A DNA stretch of 27,530 bases from CAYUEN01 sp964443745 (GTDB lineage Bacteria > Campylobacterota > Campylobacteria > Campylobacterales > QNZT01). The notes below the pieces were generated by a model. It worked only from the letters and a program-made list of their open reading frames with translations, was not told where the DNA came from and ran no database searches. The stretch spans positions 1 through 27,530 of the forward strand of contig CAYUEN010000024.1 in NCBI GenBank assembly GCA_964443745.1. The letters run 5' to 3'. Within the stretch, counting starts at the first letter, position 1. Every line of letters begins with the position of its first letter. Shown here piece by piece: positions 1 through 7,109 of this stretch. The translations under genes were made by a program, and so were the position numbers.

Positions 1-53
1 CCCCTGTTACCGCCGTGAAAGGGCGGGGTCCTGGGCCACTAGACGATGGGGTC
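1..53 (-). tRNA. tRNA-Glu (TTC), 3' end cut by window edge
   Basis: On the minus strand the gene starts at 53 with GACCCCATCGTCTAGTGG, the usual start of bacterial tRNA-Glu. The anticodon stem CCGCC/GGCGG encloses the loop CTTTCAC, giving anticodon TTC at 17-19. The T arm and the 3' acceptor strand lie outside the window, so only about 53 of roughly 75 bases are present. It follows tRNA-Lys by about 14 bases and is probably cotranscribed from the promoter at 176-204. Confidence 0.93.
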
Positions 54-67
54 AAAGTACCATGAAA

Positions 68-143
68 TGGTGACCCGTGTTGGATTCGAACCAACGGCCA
101 CCTCCTTAAAAGGGAGATGCTCTACCAGCTGAGCTAACGGGTC
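68..143 (-). tRNA. tRNA-Lys (TTT)
   Basis: The minus-strand gene has a complete cloverleaf. Acceptor arm GACCCGT pairs with ACGGGTC, the D arm contains AGCTCAGCTGGTAGAGC, and the anticodon loop CTTTTAA gives anticodon TTT at 108-110. The T loop contains GGTTCGAATCC and the discriminator is A at 71. The CCA end is encoded (68-70). It is the first gene of a tRNA-Lys/tRNA-Glu unit. Confidence 0.96.
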
Positions 144-175
144 GTTTCCCTTGTTTAATCAACAAGTGAGGTGAA

Positions 176-204
176 ATTATATAAAAACTTTTCTTACTTG
201 TCAA
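176..204 (-). promoter_or_regulatory. Consensus sigma70 promoter of the tRNA-Lys/tRNA-Glu unit
   Basis: Read on the minus strand there is TTGACA (199-204), a 17-base spacer and TATAAT (176-181). Both hexamers match consensus exactly. Transcription would start near 169, about 25 bases before tRNA-Lys. It lies between the cinA-like stop codon and the tRNAs, so the tRNAs need not depend on cinA transcription. It is the only full two-hexamer promoter seen in the window. Confidence 0.9.
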
Positions 205-220
205 GGGTTTTTTATGAAAT

Positions 221-1309
221 TTAGAAAAAAACTTTTTTGTCACAAAGGATCAATAATTTGAAGGCCCACCATACCGCCTGCTCCTGGATATAGCGACGGT
301 CTCCGTGTAATTGTACCCTTTTGACGATCCCCTTCTCTTCCTTGCTTCTGGCCCCGACAAAGACGGTTCCTACCGGCTTTTGGGGAGTCCCACCATCCGG
401 TCCCGCGATACCGCTGATCGCCATCGCATAGTCGGCATCGAATCTTTTCAAAACCCCCCGCAACATTTGCTTCACGCATGCTTCACTCACCGCCCCTACA
501 CTCTCGAGCGTCTGCTTCTTGACTCCAAGAAAAGAGCGTTTGACTTCGTTGGCATAGCTGACGACACTCCCGTCGAAAATGGAAGAGACACCCGGATGCC
601 TGACGATTTCACTCGCCAAAAGCCCTCCCGTGCAACTCTCCGCACATGTGATGCGTCTGCCCTCTTGCATCAGTTTCGAAATGACGATCTCCCCCAAATC
701 CTCTCCTATCAGCACCTTTTCGCGGTAACTGGTTTGCAAAATGGCGAGAAACCCTTCCATCTGTCCTTCGATGAAGCCCGTCGCTTCGATACGATAGACT
801 CCCTCTATCAACGGCGACTTGATCAGATCCAGTTCGTAGATCTCCGCTTCGGTCTCTATCAGATCCCAGACACACTCCCCCTCCTCTTCGAAAAGAAAAA
901 ACGTTCTTGTAAAATGCTCTTTCTCCACAAGCAACCGGGGGATTTTTCTGTCAATCCGGACATCGATCACATTGATCTGATGCTTTCTATGTCGCAACAG
1001 ATAGCTTCCGTCGGTATGTTTTTCCGCTTTCGAGGGGATCAGCATCCCGTCGGTCAAGACCAAAGTGTCTTCACTCAGCGTCGAAAGAATCTTCCCGACA
1101 AGCGCGAACCCTTCATGGGTGGCGATGATCACCTTCGGGTGTTTTTCGACGATCTCTTCAAGAAGCAAGAAAAGATCGCTGTCACGTTTATCCAGAATAT
1201 GAAGACTCTCGACGAATCCCACCTGCGCTTGCACTTCTCTTTTGAGATAGGAGATGAAACTCCGATTCCTGCCAAGCGACGTTCCGACGATCACGAGGGC
1301 GTTTTTCAT
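221..1309 (-). CDS. CinA family protein (PncC-type nicotinamide-nucleotide amidase domain)
   Basis: This 362-residue protein carries a C-terminal CinA/PncC domain at about residues 205-350. Known PncC enzymes deamidate nicotinamide mononucleotide to the acid form during pyridine-nucleotide recycling. Visible motifs are AESCTGGLLAS (223-233), the Tyr-Lys pair in SYANEVK (251-257) and SGIAGPDGGTPQKPVGTV (299-316), all of which match the family core. The first 200 residues look like a decayed or divergent molybdopterin-binding-type domain: I do not see the GGxGPTxDD hallmark of that domain. The ATG at 1307-1309 has a strong GGAGGTGATC ribosome-binding site. The gene stands alone, divergent from the next gene. 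The amidase domain is secure, but the role of the N-terminal half is unclear. Confidence 0.88.
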   Translation of the reverse strand: MKNALVIVGTSLGRNRSFISYLKREVQAQVGFVESLHILDKRDSDLFLLLEEIVEKHPKVIIATHEGFALVGKILSTLSEDTLVLTDGMLIPSKAEKHTDGSYLLRHRKHQINVIDVRIDRKIPRLLVEKEHFTRTFFLFEEEGECVWDLIETEAEIYELDLIKSPLIEGVYRIEATGFIEGQMEGFLAILQTSYREKVLIGEDLGEIVISKLMQEGRRITCAESCTGGLLASEIVRHPGVSSIFDGSVVSYANEVKRSFLGVKKQTLESVGAVSEACVKQMLRGVLKRFDADYAMAISGIAGPDGGTPQKPVGTVFVGARSKEEKGIVKRVQLHGDRRYIQEQAVWWAFKLLILCDKKVFF

Positions 1310-1429
1310 CCGATCACCTCCACCTCACACATTTTTCGCTCTTCTTACATGGTAGCACACGAGCGTAAAAAGTTTGTGTAGCTTCTAAAAGAAAATGTGA
1401 TACTATGGAACAAAAATTGAGGATATTTC

Positions 1430-1822
1430 ATGATTGGTGCATTTTTTTCACTGATTCCGCTCAACGCCCTCCCCCTGGCACTGATTTTTCTGAGAGAGAA
1501 AGGTTTGTTGCAGAAAATCATCGTCATGAACGACTATCTCTTTCTCGTACTGATCGCCGCACTGTTGATCTTCACCCTTTCGATGGAGCTGATCAAAGCT
1601 TCGATGTTCGCCCCCACCGGCAGTTCGGCTTGGGTCGATTTCGCGATGTCTCTTCTTTTTTTCATGGGGCTGTTTGGTTATATCGTCTATGTCATCGTCA
1701 AGAAAAACCACTTCCCCTCCACGCCGATTCTACTCGTACTCGAAGCGCAGTTTTTCGACGTTCTGGTAGGGTTTTACATCACGATCTCCAACGCCCGCCG
1801 CGATTTCAACACCAAAGGCTAA
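1430..1822 (+). CDS. Small integral membrane protein of unknown function
   Basis: I do not recognise this 130-residue protein. It is mostly hydrophobic, with four likely membrane helices at about residues 1-21, 34-56, 66-90 and 97-120. Short charged loops and a polar C-terminal tail (NARRDFNTKG) complete it. The ATG has a GAGGA ribosome-binding site at 1418-1422. The open frame, membrane pattern and ribosome-binding site support a real gene. It is transcribed away from the CinA-family gene and its 3' end overlaps the convergent phytase-like gene by four bases. Confidence 0.7.
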   Translation: MIGAFFSLIPLNALPLALIFLREKGLLQKIIVMNDYLFLVLIAALLIFTLSMELIKASMFAPTGSSAWVDFAMSLLFFMGLFGYIVYVIVKKNHFPSTPILLVLEAQFFDVLVGFYITISNARRDFNTKG

Positions 1823-2748
1823 CGCAATCTGAAAAGGGTCAGAATCGTCCGCTGGAAGGGGTTGGCGTTGTCGTCGCTGATCATCAAAAAAAGATCGCCG
1901 CGATAACGGCAAAGCCCTTCGAAATTATCCGTCCGCCATCCCCCGCTCTTTTTCATCTCCAGGAGTTTCAGCGTGGGACACACCCCTTTTTGCGGTTTAA
2001 GAAAAACCTTTCGCAGGCGGATATCGAAACCAAAATGCGTCATATCGAGTCTGCGCTCGAGTATCACCATCTCCCTTTTGCCGATCGATTCGAGCTCGGT
2101 GATGCTGTATCCCTCGGAGGAGGGAATCATACAGATCATCCCTTTGGGGCCGTAGATCCCATGATAGCCTCTCTTTTGGGATCTTAGCGGAAGCTCCGGT
2201 GCGGTCACGATTCCGTATACGGGATCGACCGTCACCCCTTCGAGCATCCGGTTGCGTCCTTGATAGGCATATTTCGGACGCAACGGCGAAGGCAGGTCGA
2301 ACCTCTTTTTCACTTTGGCATCCGTACCCAAAAGAGCGATCCTGGGAGTGTGTTCGAAAGAGATCAGCAACGCTTTTCGTTCTTTATCCCGCAAGATCGC
2401 CATCCCCTCGCTGTCGCGGTAGGGTTTGAGAAGTCGCCTGCCCTCTTTTGATCTAAGATACTTTCCCCAGACCGGCTCGAGCGCTTCGATTCGGCCTTTT
2501 TTTATCTTCGGACGCATCGCGAAAAGGGCGCCTTTGTCGCCGAGCATATAGAGAAGATCGCGATCGGAATCGTAGGCGAGCGCGGAGATGTCGCGAAAAT
2601 CGATCCCGTCTATCCGTGACAAAGAGAGTACGACGCTATCGAGTATCTCCATCTTCGAATCGTCGTATCGCTCCGGAGCCAGCCGCAGATGCTCCAAAGA
2701 CCAGAGCGAAGAGACCAACACCCCCCAAATCAGCCACGACCGTATCAC
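1819..2748 (-). CDS. Secreted phytase-like (esterase-like activity of phytase) protein
   Basis: The product is about 309 residues with an N-terminal hydrophobic segment (IRSWLIWGVLVSSLWSL) that looks like a signal peptide or anchor. The body matches the phytase-like beta-propeller family (PF13449) by its motifs DSEGMAI, NRMLEGVTVDP and, near the C-terminus, NFEGLC followed by MISDDNANPFQRTIL. Substrate is unknown; family members are periplasmic or exported and rarely characterised. I chose the GTG at 2746-2748: a GGAGGGG site lies seven bases upstream, and GTGA overlaps the stop codon of the preceding ThiF-like gene. A longer in-frame ATG at 2841 would sit deep inside that gene and would bury the signal peptide. 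It is the third gene of the surE operon. Confidence 0.8.
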   Translation of the reverse strand: MIRSWLIWGVLVSSLWSLEHLRLAPERYDDSKMEILDSVVLSLSRIDGIDFRDISALAYDSDRDLLYMLGDKGALFAMRPKIKKGRIEALEPVWGKYLRSKEGRRLLKPYRDSEGMAILRDKERKALLISFEHTPRIALLGTDAKVKKRFDLPSPLRPKYAYQGRNRMLEGVTVDPVYGIVTAPELPLRSQKRGYHGIYGPKGMICMIPSSEGYSITELESIGKREMVILERRLDMTHFGFDIRLRKVFLKPQKGVCPTLKLLEMKKSGGWRTDNFEGLCRYRGDLFLMISDDNANPFQRTILTLFRLR

Positions 2749-3386
2749 ACCCGCCCCTCCAGAAGCGTTCGGACGGCTACGGAACAGAGCGCAAAACCAA
2801 ACGAACCCGTCACGCCGACGAAACTTCCAAGCTCTTTGCATACAGGCGGCTCGGTGGAGTATACGACCGGAAAATCCCCGGAAAATCCACTCTTTTTCAA
2901 CGCATACCGATACTTTCTCGCCAGCGGATCGGAGTGGCTCTTCCAGATCGAATCGACGACGATCTTCGTCGGATCGATCCGTTTGGCCCCGCCCATCGAA
3001 GCGATCAATTTCTCACCCGTATGGTGCGCGAGCGCCACTTTCGCGCGCAGATCGTCGATCGCGTCGATGACCAGATCGTACCGTGAAAAGTCGAACCGCT
3101 CGCACCACTGCGGCGTCACTTTCGCTTCGATCGCGTCGATACCGGGATAGAGGCGCTGCAGATGCCACACTTTCACCGCACCGACACTGTCGCTTCCGAT
3201 CTGGCGGTTGCGGTTGCTCTCTTCGAAAGTGTCGAAATCGACGATCGTGATCGCCCCCACCCCGCTGCGATAGAGGCAATCGAGCGTATATCCGCCCACA
3301 CCTCCCACACCCAACAACAATACCGAAGATTTCCGGATGAGATGATACTTCTTGCCAAAAAGCATCCGACAACGGGAGAATCTCAC
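2745..3386 (-). CDS. ThiF/HesA/MoeB-type E1-like adenylyltransferase (TcdA-like)
   Basis: About 213 residues forming a ThiF-type Rossmann fold. The nucleotide-binding loop LLLGVGGVGGYTLDCLYRSG is followed by VDFDTFEESNRNRQ, with the Asp and the Arg/Asn run typical of E1-like adenylating enzymes, and then VIDAIDDLRAK. Family members adenylate ubiquitin-like carrier proteins, or cyclise tRNA threonylcarbamoyladenosine (TcdA). No CxxC zinc pair is seen, which favours a TcdA-like over a MoeB-like role, but the substrate cannot be fixed. The GTG at 3384-3386 is preferred: it has GAGAGG five bases upstream and forms GTGA with the surE stop codon. A GTG two codons upstream has no room for a ribosome-binding site. 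It sits between surE and the phytase-like gene. Confidence 0.85.
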   Translation of the reverse strand: MRFSRCRMLFGKKYHLIRKSSVLLLGVGGVGGYTLDCLYRSGVGAITIVDFDTFEESNRNRQIGSDSVGAVKVWHLQRLYPGIDAIEAKVTPQWCERFDFSRYDLVIDAIDDLRAKVALAHHTGEKLIASMGGAKRIDPTKIVVDSIWKSHSDPLARKYRYALKKSGFSGDFPVVYSTEPPVCKELGSFVGVTGSFGFALCSVAVRTLLEGRV

Positions 3387-4180
3387 AGCCACCTCTCGAG
3401 TCGTTCGATATCCTCATGCGCGGTCAGATCGAGTTTGACGGGGGTGATCGAGACAAACCCCCGATCGATCGCTTCCAGATCGCTCAATCTTCCGTCTTCG
3501 CTCTGCGGACTCTCTCTCCACTGCAGCGGATGCAGACCGATCCAATAGTACATCTCGCCCCGCGGGTTGAGATGCATATGCGCATCGTTGCCATAGAGTC
3601 TGTATCCCGCTTTGGTGATGCGATAGCCTTTGCACTCCTCCGGCTCGATCGGGGGAATATTGACGTTCAACAATCTCCGATCACCGAGCGGGAACTCCCC
3701 CTCCAGAATCTTTTGCGTCAACTCTCTGGCCACCTGTTTGGCGAGTTTGAATCCGTGTTTGAGATCCTTTCGCACACCCCCCTGATAGACTTGCGAAAAG
3801 GCGATGGAGGGGATCCCCTGCAACACCCCCTCCATCGCTCCGGCGACCGTACCGCTATAGGTGATATCTTCGCCCATGTTGGAGCCCTGGTTGATGCCGC
3901 TGATGATCAGATCGGGTTTTTCGTCGGTCTCAAACTGCGCGTTGAGCGCCAGATAGATGCAGTCGGTGGGCGTACCGTCATCAAGCTTGTAGAAATTGTG
4001 TGAAAGCTCTACGAATCGTAGGGGTCTTGTCAGCGTCAGACTATGACCGCAGGCCGATTTTTCTATCGTCGGCGCCACCACGATCACTTCGGCCAGATCC
4101 TTGATCGCCTCTATCAGGGCATGGAGCCCCTCGCTTTCGAAACCATCGTCGTTGGTAATCAGTATTTTTCTCTTTTTCAT
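3383..4180 (-). CDS. surE: 5'/3'-nucleotidase SurE
   Basis: The 265-residue protein begins MKKRKILITNDDGF, the family N-terminus with the metal-binding Asp pair (residues 11-12). It continues with SACGHSLTLTRPLR, DGTPTDC and SGINQGSNMGEDITYSGTVA, all classical SurE motifs. SurE is a divalent-metal nucleoside monophosphatase linked to stationary phase and stress survival. The frame is open for another 24 codons upstream, but that stretch (up to 4252) is not conserved-looking and crosses the divergent promoter region, so I use the ATG at 4178-4180. There is no clear ribosome-binding site, and a TATAAT box ends only eight bases before the ATG. First gene of the operon with the ThiF-like and phytase-like genes. 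Confidence 0.95.
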   Translation of the reverse strand: MKKRKILITNDDGFESEGLHALIEAIKDLAEVIVVAPTIEKSACGHSLTLTRPLRFVELSHNFYKLDDGTPTDCIYLALNAQFETDEKPDLIISGINQGSNMGEDITYSGTVAGAMEGVLQGIPSIAFSQVYQGGVRKDLKHGFKLAKQVARELTQKILEGEFPLGDRRLLNVNIPPIEPEECKGYRITKAGYRLYGNDAHMHLNPRGEMYYWIGLHPLQWRESPQSEDGRLSDLEAIDRGFVSITPVKLDLTAHEDIERLERWL

Positions 4181-4187
4181 AGCAGGG

Positions 4188-4193
4188 ATTATA
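4188..4193 (-). promoter_or_regulatory. -10 box of the surE operon
   Basis: TATAAT on the minus strand. No good -35 hexamer is seen, which is usual for sigma70 promoters in Campylobacterota. Transcription would start one or two bases before the surE ATG, implying a leaderless or nearly leaderless message. Confidence 0.5.
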
Positions 4194-4234
4194 GCACACC
4201 AACATATCAAAGCCTCTATAGGGGATATTTTGGA

Positions 4235-4240
4235 TATAAT
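4235..4240 (+). promoter_or_regulatory. -10 box for the small membrane protein/lpxB unit
   Basis: TATAAT on the plus strand within TTTTGGATATAATCG, with no consensus -35. It points away from the surE -10 box about 40 bases to the left, so the two form a compact divergent pair. Transcription would start near 4247, just before the AAGGAG site at 4251. Confidence 0.5.
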
Positions 4241-4263
4241 CGTAGCTTTCAAGGAGCAGAGAT

Positions 4264-4551
4264 TTGCGAATCAAGAACTACCTCTTCATACTCTTTTTGC
4301 TCGATCTTTTTCTGGTGCTTTGGGGATTTGCCCTCGCGGCACAGACTTTTCTGATCGAACCCGACATTCTCACTTTTCCCCAGGAGCGCGTGCGTCTGAT
4401 TTTGATTCTCTTCATACTTTTCGCCGTCACTTCGCTCGGAGGCCTGATTCTCTCGATTCTTTTCAACAAAAAAAACTATATCAAGCTTTTCTCCGCACTG
4501 CAGATCGCGGTTTTTATCGCGGGAATCGCGGGAAAATCGATTTTCGGATAG
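4264..4551 (+). CDS. Small membrane protein upstream of lpxB, unknown function
   Basis: I do not recognise this 95-residue protein. Three hydrophobic helices are likely, at about residues 5-28, 43-66 and 74-92, with a Lys/Asn-rich loop (FNKKNYIK) between the second and third. Translation would start at TTG (4264-4266), well supported by AAGGAG seven bases upstream; no ATG is suitably placed. It ends four bases before lpxB, so the two genes are probably cotranscribed and an envelope-related role is possible, but that is only inferred from position. Confidence 0.7.
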   Translation: MRIKNYLFILFLLDLFLVLWGFALAAQTFLIEPDILTFPQERVRLILILFILFAVTSLGGLILSILFNKKNYIKLFSALQIAVFIAGIAGKSIFG

Positions 4552-4555
4552 ATCC

Positions 4556-5584
4556 TTGGAATTGCTCGTCTCCGCACTCGAACCCTCCGCCAACATCCAT
4601 CTGCGCCCGATCGTCGAAGCGATGCCCGAGATCCGACTAAGGGGTATTTTCGACGAGCGGTTCGGAACGCCGCTTTATCCCACGAGCGAATTTTCGGTCA
4701 TGGGATTTTTGGATGTGTTGCCGAAGATCTTCAAAGCCAAAGAGGCGCTTTCGGAGATGCTCTTTTTGGCCAAAGAGGCCGACACCGTCTTGCTGATCGA
4801 CTCCCCCTCCTTCAATCTGCCGCTCGCAAAAGCGATCAAAAAGGCCTACCCCGACAAAAAAATCGTCTACTACATACTTCCCAAGATCTGGGCATGGAAA
4901 AAGGGGCGAAAAGCGGTGATCGAACGCTATTGCGACGTATTGGCCTCGATCTTTCCGTTCGAAACCCGCTTTTACGACCGCGCCACCTATGTGGGCAATC
5001 CGCTTCTGGACGAAATCGATGTAAGCAGGGATCCAAAGCGTAAATACGGCCGGATCGCTTTCCTCCCCGGAAGCAGAAAGAGTGAAATCCGGCAACTGAT
5101 GCCGCTCTTTTCGAAAGTGGCCCGGGAACTCGATGGCGAGGCGGCTCTGGTCGTGCCCCCGTTTTTCAAAGACCAACCGCTGGAGCCGCTTTACGGCGAC
5201 CTCTCCCGCTTCCAGGTACGCTACGATATGCACGACACCCTTTCCGAATCCGATTTCGCGTTCGTGTGCTCCGGAACCGCCACGCTCGAAACCGCCCTGA
5301 TCGGCACGCCGCTGATACTGACATACAAAACCCGTCCGATCGAATATGCGATCGCCAAAAAACTCGTCAAACTCAAATACATAGGCCTGGCCAATCTGAT
5401 TTTTCACTTCTCGGGAGAGCCGCCGCTGCATCCGGAACTCCTCCAGGAGAAGGCGAACGTAAAAAATCTGCTTCGAACCTACCACGACTACGACACCCGA
5501 ACCTTCGGCCGCCGCGTGAAAGATCTCAGAAGACTTTTAGGTCATGGCAGCACCCAAAATGTCATAAAACTGATTTCGCTATAA
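4556..5584 (+). CDS. lpxB: Lipid-A-disaccharide synthase LpxB
   Basis: LpxB (glycosyltransferase family 19) condenses UDP-2,3-diacylglucosamine with lipid X to form the tetra-acyl disaccharide of lipid A at the inner membrane. The 342-residue protein opens with ELLVSALEPSANIHL, the Campylobacterota form of the N-terminal motif. It contains VYYILPKIWAWKKGRK, ATYVGNPLLDEI, FLPGSRKSEI and a C-terminal CSGTATLETALIGTPLILTYK donor-binding region. Start is TTG at 4556-4558: no ATG precedes the conserved N-terminus and only a weak GGAT lies upstream, so translation may be coupled to the small membrane gene. It is slightly shorter than enterobacterial LpxB (about 380). The LpxH-like gene that makes its substrate lies 1.5 kb downstream. 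Confidence 0.93.
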   Translation: MELLVSALEPSANIHLRPIVEAMPEIRLRGIFDERFGTPLYPTSEFSVMGFLDVLPKIFKAKEALSEMLFLAKEADTVLLIDSPSFNLPLAKAIKKAYPDKKIVYYILPKIWAWKKGRKAVIERYCDVLASIFPFETRFYDRATYVGNPLLDEIDVSRDPKRKYGRIAFLPGSRKSEIRQLMPLFSKVARELDGEAALVVPPFFKDQPLEPLYGDLSRFQVRYDMHDTLSESDFAFVCSGTATLETALIGTPLILTYKTRPIEYAIAKKLVKLKYIGLANLIFHFSGEPPLHPELLQEKANVKNLLRTYHDYDTRTFGRRVKDLRRLLGHGSTQNVIKLISL

Positions 5585-5585
5585 T
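5580..5585 (+). promoter_or_regulatory. Probable -10 box for greA overlapping the lpxB stop codon
   Basis: TATAAT spans the lpxB stop codon TAA at 5582-5584. No -35 consensus is seen. A start near 5592 would leave a leader of about 15 bases containing the greA AAAGGAG site. It would let greA and the downstream genes be expressed independently of lpxB. Confidence 0.45.
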
Positions 5586-5606
5586 AGAGCCTCCAAAGGA
5601 GTATCT

Positions 5607-6092
5607 ATGCAAAAACAGCCAATCACCGCCTACGGTTTCGAAAGACTGCGTGCGGAACTGGAGGATCTCAAAAACGTCCAACGCCCCCATACCGTCGAGG
5701 AGATCGATATCGCCAGAAGCCACGGAGATCTGAAAGAAAACGCCGAATACCACGCCGCCAGAGAGAAGCTTCGTTTCATCGAGGCGAGAATGGCGGAACT
5801 CTCCGAACTTCTCCACAACGTTCAGGTCGTCGATCCCTCCACCCTCTCGCACGATCGCGTGATGTTCGGCTCCACGGTGACGCTGGAGAATTGCGATACC
5901 GGCGACGAGGTGACCTACACGATCGTCGGCACCTACGAAAGCGACCCCGACAAAGGATTGATCTCGTTGGCTTCGCCTCTGGCCAAAGCGCTGATGGGAA
6001 AAGAGGAGGGAGAAGAGGTGACGGTACGACTTCCCGGAGGGGAGGAGGAGTACGAGATCCTCTCGATCGCATGGCGCGAAATCGCGTTTTAG
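5607..6092 (+). CDS. greA: Transcription elongation factor GreA
   Basis: GreA binds the secondary channel of RNA polymerase and stimulates cleavage of backtracked transcripts. The 161-residue length is normal. The N-terminal antiparallel coiled coil (about residues 10-76) carries the acidic tip in SHGDLKENAEYHAAR, with Asp41 and Glu44 in the catalytic positions. The C-terminal FKBP-like domain (about 80-158) includes FGSTVTL, YTIVGTYESDPDKGLIS and SPLAKALMGKEEGE. AAAGGAG precedes the ATG by seven bases. It sits 22 bases after lpxB and nine bases before argC. Confidence 0.97.
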   Translation: MQKQPITAYGFERLRAELEDLKNVQRPHTVEEIDIARSHGDLKENAEYHAAREKLRFIEARMAELSELLHNVQVVDPSTLSHDRVMFGSTVTLENCDTGDEVTYTIVGTYESDPDKGLISLASPLAKALMGKEEGEEVTVRLPGGEEEYEILSIAWREIAF

Positions 6093-6101
6093 GAGTGTAG
6101 T

Positions 6102-7109
6102 ATGGTCAAAGTCGCCATCGTCGGAGCTAGCGGATATACGGGCTTGGAGTTGCTCAAACTTCTCATTCGCCACCCTCGATTTCAAATCACCTATATCGCC
6201 ACGAGCGGCGGCGGGGAGGATCTTTTTTCCCTCCATCCCGCATTGCGGGGCGTCTACACCGCCCCCGTGAAAGAGGCGGATGCGGAAGCGATCGCCAAAG
6301 AGGCCCAACTCGCGTTTCTGGCACTACCGCACAAAACGTCGATGGGGCTGGCCAAAAGACTTCTGGATCTTGGAATGAAAGTGGTCGACCTCTCCGCCGA
6401 CTACCGTCTTCGGCTCGAAACCTACGAAGCATACTACTGCCCTCATGAAGATACCGCCCATCTAAAAGAGGCGGTTTACGGGCTTCCCGAATATTACAGG
6501 GAATCGATCAAAAAGTGCCGTCTTGTCGCCAATCCCGGCTGCTATCCCACCGTCTCCCTGCTCGCACTGCTTCCGTTCGCCGATCTGATCGACGCCTCTT
6601 TTCCGATCTTCATCGACGCCAAGAGCGGAGTCAGCGGAGCGGGGAAAAAATGCGGACAAAAAAGCCATTTCGTTTCGATCAACGAAAACCATTTCGCCTA
6701 CAATCCACTCTCCCACCGCCATGGCCCGGAGATTTCGGAAAAGATGCAGATGCGAAGCGGTAGATGGTTCGATATCAATTTCGTCCCCCATCTGCTTCCT
6801 CTCACTCGCGGGATGTTGGTAAGCTGTTACCTACGGCTAAAAAAGCGAATCGATCCGCTCGATTACCTCAAGGCATACTACGAAAAGGAGCCTTTCGTGC
6901 GGATATTCGACGATCCTGTCGATATCAAGTCCGCTTCCGGCACCCACTTTTGCGACCTCTTCGCCAAGACGAACGGCCAAAACCTCTTCCTCTCGGGTGC
7001 GATCGACAATCTCTTGCGCGGCGCCTCTTCACAGGCGGTAGCGAACGCCAACCTGATCTGCGGATTCGAAGAGAAACTGGCCCTCCCCGATATCGCCTAT
7101 GTCCCCTGA
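6102..7109 (+). CDS. argC: N-acetyl-gamma-glutamyl-phosphate reductase ArgC
   Basis: ArgC reduces N-acetylglutamyl phosphate to the semialdehyde with NADPH in arginine biosynthesis. The 335-residue protein has the N-terminal NADP-binding GASGYTG (8-14), the catalytic cysteine in ANPGCYPT (Cys147), the following DAKSGVSGAGKK segment and FVPHLLPLTRGM near the dimer/active-site region. Length matches the short bacterial type. TAGGAG lies just upstream of the ATG. The last 11 bases overlap the start of the LpxH-like gene. No other arg gene is in the window. Confidence 0.96.
   Translation: MVKVAIVGASGYTGLELLKLLIRHPRFQITYIATSGGGEDLFSLHPALRGVYTAPVKEADAEAIAKEAQLAFLALPHKTSMGLAKRLLDLGMKVVDLSADYRLRLETYEAYYCPHEDTAHLKEAVYGLPEYYRESIKKCRLVANPGCYPTVSLLALLPFADLIDASFPIFIDAKSGVSGAGKKCGQKSHFVSINENHFAYNPLSHRHGPEISEKMQMRSGRWFDINFVPHLLPLTRGMLVSCYLRLKKRIDPLDYLKAYYEKEPFVRIFDDPVDIKSASGTHFCDLFAKTNGQNLFLSGAIDNLLRGASSQAVANANLICGFEEKLALPDIAYVP

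Noticed and set aside
150..166. Short palindrome (CTTGTT/AACAAG) in the tRNA leader
   Set aside because: Six A/T-rich pairs; could be a processing signal but is not distinguishable from chance.
221..240. A-run/T-run palindrome at the end of the CinA-family gene as a terminator
   Set aside because: It is part of the coding sequence, consists of A and T only, and has no GC stem.
311..1381. Long plus-strand open frame opposite the CinA-family gene
   Set aside because: It mirrors the real gene, has no family motif and no ribosome-binding site, and its composition is that of an antisense frame.
1405..2187. Plus-strand open frame crossing the small membrane gene and the phytase-like gene
   Set aside because: It spans two real genes on opposite strands and gives an Arg/His/Pro-rich product without motifs.
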